DNA of 64,000 nt, taken from contig CM022948.1 of assembly GCA_012931725.1 (NCBI GenBank), positions 109,354,477 through 109,418,476 on the forward strand, written 5' to 3'. This DNA is from Litsea cubeba (taxonomy: Eukaryota; Streptophyta; Magnoliopsida; Laurales; Lauraceae). A program made the translations under genes and the position numbers. Below the pieces are notes generated by a model. The model ran no database searches, was not told the origin of the DNA, and saw only the letters and a list, made by a program, of their open reading frames with translations. Positions 49,969 through 61,132 of this stretch are shown one piece after another; the stretch's first letter is position 1, and every line of letters begins with the position of its first letter.

Positions 49969-52900
49969 TGTGAATGTTTCCGTGGGCAACGCTTTGGTGA
50001 AGATGTCTGCCACTTGTTCCGTAGTACTGCAGTACTCTAGTTTCACTGTCTTCTGCTTTACGTGATCTCTTATGAATTGGAACCTGATGTCAATATGCTT
50101 GCTCCTTCCATGCTATATAGGATTTTTGGCGAGTTCAATGGCAGACTTATTATCCACGTGTATAGTTGTGGATTCATCTTGTGGGTGATCGAATTCTTCT
50201 AGGAGGTTTCTCAGCCATATAGCTTTGCAGACTGCTGCTGACACTGCTACGTATTCGGCTTCACATGTAGACAGTGCTACAATACTTTGCTTCTTGGATA
50301 CCCATGTGAAAGCCGTGGATCCAAGATATAACACATATCCCGTAGTGCTCTTTCTTTCATCTTGATCACCTCCCCAGTCACTGTTTGAATATCCATATAA
50401 CTTTGCTTTGTTGTCATAGCCGTAGAAAAGACCAAGATCCATGGTACCTTTGATGTACTGTAACATTCTTTTGGCTGCGACCCAGTGCGACTCCTTTGGC
50501 CTTTCCATATATAGACTCAAAAGTCCGACACCATAGACAATGTCTGGCCTTGTGATTGTGAAATACCTTAGGCTTCCAATCAGGCTTTTGAATAGTGTCG
50601 AATTAATGTCTTTTCCTTCTCCTTCTTTCATCAGTCTCAGCCCTGTTGCTACAGGCGTGCTTACAGGATTACAGGTGCTCATTCTGAATTTCTCAAGGAG
50701 TTCTTTGGCATATTTTTTCTGTGAGATGGAAATGCCATCTTGTTGTTGCTTGACCTTTATACCCAGGAAGAAGGACATTAGTCCGCAGTCGGTCATATCG
50801 AACTCTTTGAACATAGCATGCTTAAATTCTTTAAACATCTGGGTTCTGTTCCCAGTGAATAGTAGGTCATCAACGTAGAGGCATGCTATGAGCATTTCTC
50901 CATGAGCATTTCTCTTTATGTGGACTGAATGCTCATACGGGCATTTGGAAAACCCATTTTCCTCTAGATAGTTGTCTATACGAGCATTCCATGCTCGTGG
51001 GGCCTGCTTTAGCCCATATAACGCTTTCTTTAAGCGATATACTATTTGCTCCTCTCCTTCTACTATAAAGCCTTCTAGTTGTTCTACATATACTTCTTCA
51101 TCAAGTATACCATTTAAAAATGCTGACTTAACATCTAGTTGGTATAATTTCCAACTATGATGTGCTGTAAGAGAAATAAGCATTCTTACCGTATCAAGTC
51201 GGGCGACAGGAGCAAAGACTTCTTCATAATCCACGCCATATTGTTGTTTGTAGCCTCTAGCTACAAGCCTCGCCTTATATCGATCGATCTCTCCATCGAT
51301 CGTGCGCTTGATCTTGTACACCCATTTGACACTAATGGCTTTCTGGTCTGGAGGGAGTGTAGTAAGCTCCCAAGTGTCATTCTTCTCGATGGCGTGAATC
51401 TCTTCTTCCATGGCTTTTCTATAATAATCTTCGTTCACTGCTTCTTGGAAGTTAAGAGGCTCATGGTCAGCATAGAGACATAAGGGGTTGGTCTCTTCAG
51501 TTTCCTCATAGATTTCTCTTAAGCTTCTCATCTTGATTGGTGTGATGGAGGAGGAAGAGCTTCGAGCTAATGAGCTGCTTGCTGATGATCCATCTTGTCC
51601 TTCAGGACTTCTTCGAATTGATGGTGTTGCATGTGGAGATGTTGCAACATCTTGTTGCGGGCCTTCATGGTTTTCAGGATGCGTCTCTTGTTCTTCTATC
51701 TCAAGCGGCCTTTCTTGGGCAATAGTTTTCTTCATTCCATCTAAATGCTTATTCTTCACTAAAGACTACAGCTCTCCTTACCACCACCTTTTTAGTTAGT
51801 GGGTTGTAGAGTTTATAGGCTTTAGACTCCTCACTGTATCCAATAAAGACACATTTTTTCTCCACGATCATCAAGCTTCTTCCTTTTTGCCTCTGGTACT
51901 TAGGCATATGCAACACACCCAAATATTTTTAGATGGGCCACACTTGGTTTGTGACCGCTCCATGCCTTTTGCGGTGTCTTGTTCCTGACACTTTTCGTAG
52001 GGCATCTGTTGAGTAAGTAGGCTGTACACGCAGCTGCTTCTGCCCAATATTCTTTTGGCAGACCCTTTTCTTTAAGCATGGTCCTCGTCATATCGAGGAT
52101 GGTGCGGTTTTTCCTTTCCGCTATTCCATTCTGCTGCGGTGTATAGGCAGTTGTAAACTGATGCCTGATGCCCCACTGTCTGCAATACTCTTGAAATTCT
52201 TTCGAGGTGTACTCTCCACCTCTGTCAGATCTAAGTGCCTTAATCTTACAACCACTTTCTACTTCTACACGGGTTTTGAAATTCTTGAAGGTAGTGAAGG
52301 CCGCTGACTTCTCTTTGATAAAGAATACCCAAAGCTTTCTACTGAAGTCATCTATGAAAGTGATGATGTATCTATTACCTCTAAGAAAAGGTGTCTCCAA
52401 TGGTCCACAAATATCTGTGTGAACCAACTACAATGGTGCTTTTGCTCTCCATGATTTCCCTACAGGAAATGAGTTTCTTTGTTGCTTTCCAAGTGTGCAT
52501 GCTTCACATACATGCTTAGGCTTTTCAATGGTTGGCAAGCCATGCACCATGTTTGCAGTGGATAATAACTTGAGCCCGTTGAAATGGAGATGCCCATATC
52601 GAAGATGCCACTTCCATGACTCATTGTTTATAAGTCCATGGAAGCACTTCTCTAGCCTTGTGTTAAGATAGAGTGGGAACATGTGATTTTTCGCCATTTG
52701 GACTCGAGCTATATGTCTCCCATGTGCATCTCTTAATGACAAAGAGAGATTCTCCATGTGTATTACATGCCCCTTCTCTAGGAGTTGCCCTAGACTAAGG
52801 ATGTTACTTTTCATGTTGGGCACGTAATACACATTTGATATATATGCAGGCACACCATCTTTCTGATAAATCTTAATATTGCCCTTACCTTGTACGAGAA

Positions 52901-54025
52901 GCTTTGATGAGTCTTCGAGACTTACTTTTCCGCGGACATCTTCAGCAAGCTCTTCAAAGAGTTCCTTCTTCCCACACATGTGGTTGCTCGCGCCGGAATC
53001 CAGGTACCAAACATTTTCTTGGCCATAGCCTTCCTCTTGTGCTAGGAGAACTGTGGATAACTCTTTTTCTTCATCTCTTGCTTCTGCAAAGTTAGATCGC
53101 TCCTCCCGTTCAGTGGGTTTGCTCCAGCACTCCGAGGCAAAGTGTCCAAACTTGTTGCAGTTGTAGCATTGAACACTCCTTGAGTTGCCACGACCACGGG
53201 TGAATCCACCTCGGCCAGCTCCTCTTCCGCGATTATTGGCGCTCCTCGATTGAGATTGCACTTGTCTTTGAGGATTTGCTCCCCCTTTACCTCTGCAGCG
53301 ATTACTGTTTGTGCTACCTCCCTGCTTCGAACTTCCGCGACCGGGCTTTTGCTCACTTAGAGTCAATGTTGACTCTAGTGCTTGTTCCAAGACCATAGAG
53401 CTACTATTCTTTTGCATACGTTGCTCATGGACTTGGAATGATCCCATTAGCTCTTCTATTGAGAGAGTCTCTAGATCTTTGGACTCCTCAATAGCCACAA
53501 CCACATGGTCGAATTTGGTTGTGAGGGATCTCAATGCTTTTTCTACAACTCGAATATCTTCTATCTTCTCACAATTTTCTCTTCATTTGATTTACTAATA
53601 CTAGCAATCGCGAGAAATAATCAGAGATACCCTCACCTTCTTTCATATGAGCAGCTTCGAAATCTGCTGGGAGGGATTGCAGACGAACCCTCTTGACCCG
53701 ATCAACTCCTTTGAAGATGGTGCTAAGAGTCTCCCATGCTTTCTTGCTTGACGTTGCTTCAGCGATTTTCTCGAAGGTTGATTCATCTATCCCTTGATAG
53801 AGTAGGCATAAAGACTTCTTGTCTTTCTTCCTTTGATCCTTGAGCACAGCCTTCTGCTCCGCGGTGTAGGCAGCTTCTTGCTCTACAGTGGGCTCCACGT
53901 ATCCTTCGGTGACGATCTCCCATAGATCCTACGATCCGAACAGCGCCTTCATCTGGATACTCCAGTTCTCATAGTTCTCCTTCGTCAGCTTCAGGATCTG
54001 GGGTTGAACCAAGCTTGATGCCATC
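49969..54025 (-). pseudogene. Copia gag-pol, degenerate (GAG, zinc knuckle, protease, integrase, RT, RNase H)
   Basis: The start codon would be at 54025 (M-A-S-S-L-V-Q-P). Domains in order are: copia GAG (54025 to about 53300), a CCHC zinc knuckle C-Y-N-C-N-K-F-G-H-F-A-S-E-C (about 53165), a protease motif D-S-G-A-S-N-H-M (about 53005), integrase with H-x-G-H-L-H and D-R-G-G-E-Y (52590-52000), RT with L-D-V-K-S-A-F and Y-V-D-D (51300-50700), and RNase H with S-D-W-G-G, C-E-A-E-Y and D-N-K-S-A (50400-50000). Breaks seen are a TAG in GAG (about 53932), a frameshift near 53580, a TAG before integrase (52428-52430), a TAA near 51898, a frameshift in an A run near 51860, a stop/frameshift near 51755 and a TAG near 50113. 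It is therefore not functional. Confidence 0.88.
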
Positions 54026-54061
54026 TCTGCTTGTAGGGGAACTTGGCTCTGATACCACTTT

Positions 54062-54618
54062 GTTGGAAGATGGCTTTGATACAACTTAGACAATAGAAGA
54101 AACACCCTAGCTACAGCTTAATTACAAATTACAAATTATACTAAGAACCCACTTTATAAATCTTACACAAAGACACTTTTACAAAATGATTATAAGTTAC
54201 ACACACTTTAAGCCTTCTCTCTTACAAGAAAGAGACTCGCTCACTACACTTTTACTCAATGCACTCACTCACTACAAAAAGAGTACTCACTAATATTTCT
54301 CACTACACACCACAATACACTGCACTCACTCTTCACACTTCTGTGTGTGTATCACTCACTTGTGTTGCAAATGAGGCAACGTCCTCGTATTTATACTTGG
54401 GTTAATGTCGGTGGAAATCTTCATGTGGATGGGAGTGGGTCCACATGGCCCTCTTTGATCATCACAAGTTCACGTCGGTGGAGGAGTGTTCTGGATGAAT
54501 GAAGTCTCAGGTGACTTCTAGAAAAGTCAAGAAAAATGTGGAGTGGGTCTTTCTAGAATGCCATGAGGAGAGAAGTCTAGAAGGGGTCTTTTTAGACACC
54601 AGTCAGTGTTGACTAACA
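54062..54618 (-). repeat. 5' LTR of the copia element, 557 bp
   Basis: On the minus strand it starts TGTTAGTCAACACTG at 54618 and ends CATCTTCCAACA at 54062, with TG...CA ends, directly before the primer-binding site. A TATA box (GTATAAATA) lies at 54399-54391. The R/U5 part is rich in GTGAGTG and AGTGTG words. Confidence 0.8.
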
Positions 54619-54623
54619 CAAAG

Positions 54624-55805
54624 AAGGAAACAATAGATTACTTCTATATTTTACCCAATATATGGGGTTTGGGCGGGTTCCTAGTCATCGGGACAAAAAA
54701 AAAAAAAACCTATTGTGGTCCTGATTAATAATTGTGTGTGAGTCCACGTCAAACTTAATGAGTTCAACCTAGAATACCCTAATACCCAAATCCGTTTAAT
54801 GAATCATTTAATACATGATCATATGTATGGTTTGAAGTTTCAGAGCAACAGGAACCATAGATATTGATATCGAAATTGCGACGAGCCGGACTGTGGTATC
54901 TGCAACTCTGAAACGAATATCCCTCTTGATCTTTGTCTTTGTCAGTGTCATAACTCAAATGTGTAGCACTGGTGAATCCTCTTTTCCGTGGTTACTAGTT
55001 CATCTCATCAGATCCAGCGATGTGGCTTCTATTAAGGATCTGATATTCATTCCACTTTCATATTTTCTTCCTTCACTCTTTTGCTTCTTTTTTTTTTTTT
55101 TGGTAGAACACACTTTTGCCACTTGTGGACTCTAGTTGTGCCCTCTGCCGGTTTCTGTGCTATTAGAGAAGGTTGCCAAATCTGACTGTAGACATGTCTG
55201 TAGAGGATGCAAAATTTCAACTTAATAGAGCATTGCACTGGGGCAAGCATTACCCATAATCTTGGCTAATTCCCGGGCCTTTTTAAACCCATAACCGGGT
55301 CAAGACTTAGATTCGCCAAAGAAGGATGGTTCAAGACTCTGGTATCAATAAAAAAAAATTGAATTATTTATATACTTTTTTGGTACCCATTGAATTATTT
55401 TTAATGATATTAATTAAGGTGTAGTCTAGTCATTACCAACTCAATTAAGCCTAAACAGAGTCAGCCCAAGTGCGCCCAAAACTCTAACAAAGCATTCCAT
55501 GTTTTTTGGTTAGGCCCAACGTACCTAACTGAGTTTTGGATCTATGAAAACAAGTAGGGCTAACAGCGTGCTGGGCTGGGGCGGACCCATTAAAAGAGAA
55601 TGCACCCGACTCATTGATATCCCTAAATTAACTAGGTAACGACTAGGAGGGTAAGCCAGGATCTTAGAGTACAGAGGTGTTGGGCTGTATGCCCAACCCA
55701 TTTATCTTTAGCCTAAGAAGAAGCGAAACCCAGGTCCAGGCTCTAGGCCATCGGTCTTTGGACTCACTGAGTCATTTGTAGCATTAATCCGACATACAAC
55801 GGTAC
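54624..55805. other. Rest of intron 7 of Csl copy C
   Basis: Intron sequence alignable in part with intron 7 of copies A and B, for example around 55250-55560 with 16060-16330. An open frame at 54893-55135 with a hydrophobic N-terminus ends in a poly(T)-encoded Phe run and has no family match. It is not called as a gene. Confidence 0.5.
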
Positions 55806-56063
55806 CTTGGGGAAAAGTGAGATGCCATTGGCCATAGCCAAAGGGGGTAGGAGTGCATAGCATAGGATGGGCAGGCTCCAAGGTGCCCATAGAATGAAGT
55901 AACTGTAACACATGATCTGACCCCACTTCAACCTTCCAATCCCATGTGTAAAAGGGCAAAGGTGTGAGAAGAAGACTCGCAACAAAACACTGGACCATCT
56001 CGTGTTGGATAAGAGTATAATTTGTATTATGAGAAGAGAGGCCCAAAGACGCTTTCTTTTCGA

Positions 56064-56183
56064 GGGGGGGGGGGGGGGGGGGGGTAAACTGCCAATCATA
56101 GTTATTAATTTCGTTTCGTTTCGGCGGGGGGGGGGGGGGGGGGTAAACTGCCAATCATAGTTATTAATTTCGTTTCGTTTCGG
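56064..56183. repeat. 59-bp tandem duplication with two poly-G runs across the exon 7 / MITE junction
   Basis: A unit made of a poly-G run, GTAAACTGCCAATCATAG and the first bases of the MITE occurs twice with a 59-bp period. The G runs are 21 (56064-56084) and 18 (56126-56143) long. In copies A and B the matching place has GGG only. Long G runs are prone to replication slippage and to sequencing and assembly error. Confidence 0.8.
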
Positions 56184-56615
56184 CTAAAATGGCCGAAGTT
56201 TTTCGCTTTGGTCAAGTGGCCGAAACGAAATTTGGGCCAAAACTTTTTGGTTTGAATTTCGGTCAATCTCGGCCGAAATTCAAGATTTCAGCCAATTTCG
56301 GCTGAAATTCGGGATTTCGGCCGAAATGTGACTTTTTGGTCGAAATGGAATTTTACATAATTAATTTTTTTTACACATATATTTTGTATTTCTTATATTT
56401 TCACAAATATATAATTAAAAAAGTAACTATAATGGATTAAATCTATATTTATTACTTTTCTATTTTTTTACTTATATATGTATATATATTATGTTATATT
56501 TTCCTTGAAATGTAATTTCAAAACGTTTCACCGAAATCCCGAATCGGCCGAATTTTCATTTTGCAGACCAGAGCGAAATGAGGTCTGAAACGATATTAAC
56601 AACTATGCTGCCAAC
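56148..56615. mobile_element. TIR element (MITE), 452 bp, inserted in exon 7 of Csl copy C
   Basis: The element is 56156-56607. The left end CATAGTTATTAATTTCGTTT pairs with the reverse complement of the right end, CATAGTTGTTAATATCGTTT. The flanks CTGCCAAT (56148) and CTGCCAAC (56608) are an 8-bp duplication with one mismatch. Their single copy is the exon 7 word CTGCCAACCTC of copies A and B. The interior is full of TTTCGGCCGAAATTTCGG-type words. There is no coding capacity. Confidence 0.8.
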
Positions 56616-57314
56616 CTCTTAAATGCAATTCCAGCCCAGTGAACAAATCCTCTACTGGACATCCATACATCAAACCCATTTGCTCAAAATAAAATATAAA
56701 AGTCAGTAGAATAAGAGAATTTGGCTACATGAGTGTTAAAAAACAGGCCCAATTCCACGGGAACTAATGGCGGACCCAAAAATTTTATTTGGGTGGTGTG
56801 GTATATGATCAAGAGTGAAGACGTTAAATAATAAAATTAAAATTTTTGATATTATCTAAGGGGCTTCTCGAATTGCACCCGCATGCCAACACTTGACCCT
56901 ACCCTATTATTAAACAGTCTCAACTGTGGACCTAGACCTGTATCTGTTTGTCAATTTTGTCCAAAACCAAGGTCCTTACCTCCTTTCTCCATGGTTTGCC
57001 ATGCTCCGAGGTGCAGGTTGTAAGAGCTTTGGCCTTTGCTTCCAACTCGCTCCACTTCTCATGTTCTCCACATACTTTCAATTCATTCAATCATCCAATA
57101 CATAATGAATGTATAAATAAATAAATAAATAAATAAAGAAGAAAAAGAACTTTTTTGGGGAGATAAATATCAACGTCAATTTGTTCTACAAATGGGAAAT
57201 GCTCCTTGCTCATTTAATGATAATTAAAACATACCTGGTTTCTCATCCCATTTTGGTCGAAAATCGGGTGTAAATTTCCTGCCATTGAGAGACTCGCGGC
57301 GATGAATAGCACCA

Positions 57315-58432
57315 GTGCCACACAGGGCCGGCCCTTAACAGGGGCTGTAAGTGCGCTCGCCCCGGGCCCATTTTTCAAGGGGGCCCAAAAACGTTTCAAC
57401 TCCTCCAGGTTTTCAACTTAAAACTAAAAATAAAAAAACTGTAAGGGGTTAAAACATAATTTTTTGTTAACTTGAAAGGTAAAAGTAAAAACTAAAAACC
57501 CTAACCCATATCCCATCCCATTTTCGTTGACAGGAAGGAAGGAAGAACGACAGGAAGGAATAAGAAGAAGAACATTTTCGTTGACAAGGAAGGAAGAACG
57601 ACAGGAAGGAAGAAGAAGAAGAAGAAGAAGAAGAAGAGGAGGAGGAGTACCTAATCTGAACTAAACACAACACTTAAAATTGTAGAGTTTGTAAAAGATA
57701 TGGACTGTTTTCCAAATGTTTTGATTGCCTATAAAATACTATTGATTGTACATGTGACCGTAGCATCTACAGAAAGAAGCTTTTCTAAATTAAAATTATT
57801 AAAATCTTACTTAAGGTCTACCATGTCACAAGAAAGGCTAAATGGGTTAGCAATCTTGTCCATTGAAAAGGAGATGTTAGAAAATCTTGAATTTGAAAGC
57901 ATAATTGAGGATTATGCTTCTCAAAATGCAAGAAGAAAATCATTTCAATAGTACTTTTTTAGTTGTGATTTTGTTTTTCACCTTATCTTGTAGATGGTGA
58001 TGCTGCTGTTTTGCTTTCAAGTAGATTTATGTTCTTTGCTTTGGCTATTGAGGATGCAAAGACATTTTTGTTTTACTGGTTGCTGAAGATGCAAAGGGAT
58101 TTCAAGTAGGATGCTGTTGTTTGCTTTGGCTATTGAGGATGCAAAGAAATTTTTGTTTTGTTAGTTGCTTATTGTTATATGAAAAAGAACTATTGAATTG
58201 TTACAACTTACGAGTATTTGTCTTGTTTATACATTATAGCCTTTTATTTTAAATGTTTATATATTGAAGTTTGAATTTATATGATTTGAATATTAAATTT
58301 TTAGTTAATTTTGACAGGTTAGATATTGGTTAAAAAATGAATGAGGCCATCACTAAGTTTATATATATATAGAGGCCTAATTTTTACTCTTGCCCTGGGC
58401 CCTGAAAAATTTAGAACAGGCCTGGTGCCACA
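57315..58432 (+). mobile_element. hAT element, 1102 bp, inserted in exon 5 of Csl copy C
   Basis: The element is 57323-58424, flanked by the perfect 8-bp duplication GTGCCACA (57315-57322 and 58425-58432). Joining the flanks restores the exon 5 reading found in copies A and B. The ends are CAGGGCCGGCCCTTA and, in reverse complement, CAGGCCTGTTCTAAA. It retains only the C-terminal piece of a transposase. GAAGGAAGAACGACAGG and GAAGAA repeats fill the left part. Confidence 0.88.
57700..57951 (+). pseudogene. hAT transposase C-terminal dimerisation domain remnant
   Basis: The 83-codon frame contains A-S-T-E-R-S-F-S-K-L-K, then L-R-S-T-M-S-Q-E-R-L-N-G-L-A and L-S-I-E-K-E. This is the hAT family dimerisation domain (zinc finger MYM-type/TTF-type transposase relatives). 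A full transposase is 600-800 residues. The DDE catalytic core and BED-type zinc finger are missing, so this is the relic of an internally deleted element rather than a gene. Confidence 0.85.
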
Positions 58433-59791
58433 GTACAATGATCCATTATAGATGTTCATGCCATGTAGCTCAATCTGAAGATGAAGCCGGACAAGTTAAG
58501 TAGGATGCAGCTGATATGGATATGTGTAAATCAAGTGCAGATTATTAGATATATACAGTTTTCTTTAATTTTGTGTGATAATCAATTACAGATTGAACAG
58601 AGTTACAGGTGATTTGGTTTGTAATATAAATGGAGTGTTAAGTCATTCAGGCTCGGAGGCACCGAATGGGCCTAAGGAATATATGTTGTAATTCCTGGGA
58701 GTGTTTAGGCATGTGTAAAAATCGATTCCAAATATCGCAGAATTAATATATAACGGAACCTTTGGATATATATATATATATATATGTGGTGAACATTTAA
58801 GTAAATTTGGGGCTTACATCAAAGATTCTGATGAGACCATTGGCATAAATTTGGGGTCAAGCCTACAAAACACTGCGAGAATTGAACAATAGCGAGGCGA
58901 TGCCTCTCCTTGGGATCTAAGAAGAAACACATTGTGTGATGGAGAGTCTGTGAGTTATTTGAGTACACGTCGCGGTCCACATTGAGGATAAATGGAGCAT
59001 TACTCATCACCGCTGACACCCGATTCTGTCACATGCACAGTAACACCAACACCACCACCAACAACAACTACAAAGATCATATATAAGAAAAACAAAGGCA
59101 GAAATTAAAACCAACCCATTCTTGGGTTAGATTTGGGTTGAGCCCATTTTTTATATTTGACCTGACAACCCAACCCAAACTCAGCTGGTTAATTAAGGGT
59201 CTGAGTCGACCCTTTCAACATTTGGATCAAGTTCAAATTGACCTTTTCAATTTGATCAATAAATAAGTTGAGTTTGAGCCGAATGTGTACTTGTTATGTT
59301 TGGGGTGCTCCGAGTTAGTTGTCCTTAATTAAAGAGTTTCGAACCAGCTACATAGGTCTTCCATGTGAGCCTCAATCCCATGCTTCATTAAAACATAGAG
59401 ATTTTGTTTCATCCAATCAAAATTTGCCAATTCTATAAAATCTCATGCCAGCTAATGTACCCTCTCAATTGCTTAATTGAAAATAGAAAAAAAAAATACA
59501 ATTTTATACGGTTGACAAATCTTAATAGGATGCAACAGTATCTCCCTGTTTCAACCAAAGACAAGATCCAACTCCTTCCATGTAGCCCTTTAGTATAGGA
59601 AGGTCTTGTTTTGGTCCGATCATAAATGCAAAATTAGAAAAAGATGGAGGAGAGTAATTACCAAAGAATTGAGTGCCCCCAGCCTTGAAATTTTGTGGGT
59701 GGCCCGGCCGTTCTCTCTCGAAACACATACAAGGGTTGGCATGGGTTTTCCCTCTGCATCCCGATCAACTCCCATCTCCTCATAACAGAAC

Positions 59792-60246
59792 CTAGAAGAC
59801 CAGACCAAGATTTCATTAAATCATTCATCATCATGTACGTGAACTTCTGGTGTTTGGATCCACTGTCTCCTGTACTACTCTTGTGATGAATGGCCGGTCC
59901 AAGTTGCATGAGTGGGACTTATTTCGATATGATGTAATAGATCAATGTGAATCAGCTGAGTTCTCAAGAGCTGTCACAGCAGGAGGTTCTTCTTTGGATA
60001 AGGCATAACAGTATGATTAGTTTATTTCATGACTTTAGGTCGATCAGGAGGCAGCATCAGGTATATATACATGTGAATTCATGCTGTAAGTGTTAAAAAT
60101 GAAGATTAAAAATGTATATAAAAATCTAACCATCAAATAACCACTCTTTAATGGAAAGTAAATCTCAAGTCTTGGTGGGATATCAAAAAAGATGTGATCT
60201 TAATTTTCCCGGATGCCTCTGCTTTTAGGGGATCGGATGGTAAAGC
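59792..60246. other. Remnant of intron 2 of Csl copy C
   Basis: Alignable with intron 2 of copy B around 37770-38460 (for example CTCTTGTGATGAATGGCCGG and TTAG-TCGATCA). It lacks the solo LTR and the hAT element present in copy B. No exon 2 follows before the window ends. Confidence 0.55.
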
Positions 60247-60701
60247 TGTTAGAAAACAAGATCTAGATCTATGATCTAAAAAAACTTTAAACAACCAAGA
60301 TCCTCCATGTCAAATCATCGAGAGATGTAAAGCGGAAAACATACCTTGATCCATTGTGGAAGTTACTCGCATGTTGTTGATCTTCCAATCCAATATGGCT
60401 GCCCAGAGAAACCCTCTTGATTCTTTCTGATGATGGGATGTCAGAGAGAATAGGAACTTACCATATGAATTGGGGACCATAACCCTAATATATATAATAA
60501 TGAGATTTGCTAATTCTAATTTGTCCCCTCATCAAATTAGAATTAGTATTCTGGTATCTACACATTAATCTCATGACAATTATACCCTTAATCCTTAAAT
60601 CTTTAAGTCTTAATTAGATCACTTCAATTAGGCTTAACCAAAGATAGCATAACACATTTAATGGTTACATGTGTGGCCCCACATGATGGAATTTTCCAAC
60701 A
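60247..60701 (-). repeat. 3' LTR of the young copia element, 455 bp
   Basis: It starts TGTTGGAAAATTCC and ends in TCTAACA on the minus strand. It is identical in length to the other LTR, with differences seen in the poly-A-like stretch near 60279, at CGCATGTT near 60370 and at TTAATCTC near 60573. Confidence 0.92.
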
Positions 60702-61132
60702 ATCTCCCACTGGGCCATATATGTAACTTAACAAATGTGTATGACTGTATGAGCTCTAAAATTATGCTATCATAATCTGAGGGTATATCCAAACAATCCC
60801 GTCCATTGATTATGCCGGTATAGGATCAAAGCGATTTTCGTCATATTTAACATGACTAAACCCATCAATGGTCACGTACACCAACATAACCAAATGACAT
60901 AGATCAATCATGGATGCGTAGCATGGAAAATACATGCAATGTGATCTATACATATCTATTTCCAACTGGTCCTACTTGAGTCCTTAGTGAGATCAATATT
61001 GAATACAATGTAACAAAATGAAATGAACTGAATACTTTATTTCTGATCAGAAAAATACCCAAATACATAAATGCATAAGTATGTCCAAAATTAAACATAA
61101 AGCAATAGAATATGAACTGATACAAACTCCCA

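Larger units (their letters stand above)
49964..54623 (-). mobile_element. Ty1/copia retrotransposon with a single LTR and a 5-bp TSD, intron 7 of Csl copy C
   Basis: The element is 49969-54618, read on the minus strand: 5' LTR (54618-54062), a primer-binding site TGGTATCAGAGCC at 54058-54046 (initiator Met-tRNA type), then gag and pol. CAAAG occurs directly on both sides (49964-49968 and 54619-54623). The outer flanks join to give a sequence alignable with the uninterrupted intron 7 of copy A (near 15885), where CAAAG occurs once. The 3' end lies within the RNase H coding tail, so polypurine tract and 3' LTR are absent. The terminal dinucleotide is nevertheless CA, as at a true LTR end. Confidence 0.88.
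49382..59791 (-). pseudogene. Cellulose synthase-like pseudogene, copy C (exons 3-8 recognisable, heavily disrupted)
   Basis: Remnants on the minus strand are exon 3 (59791-59662, one extra base), exon 4 (59025-58818, 5 bp short), exon 5 (58475 to 57235, split by a hAT element), exon 6 (57074-56980, 95 bp, apparently intact), exon 7 (56679-55806, split by a MITE and a poly-G duplication) and exon 8 (49944-49382). The exon 7 acceptor is AA instead of AG (56680). Exon 8 has several frameshifts: an added base pair run near 49856, a 6-bp insertion near 49510, a 5-bp loss near 49430 and loss of the stop codon. Exon 4 still encodes D-x-D, here with D-R-D in place of D-C-D. No exon 1 or 2 is visible in the window. 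It is a tandem paralogue of copies A and B that cannot make a functional enzyme. Confidence 0.88.

Noticed and set aside
54893..55135. Small secreted or membrane protein in intron 7 of copy C
   Set aside because: The hydrophobic ends come partly from a poly(T) run encoding Phe. It has no family resemblance and lies in a pseudogene intron.
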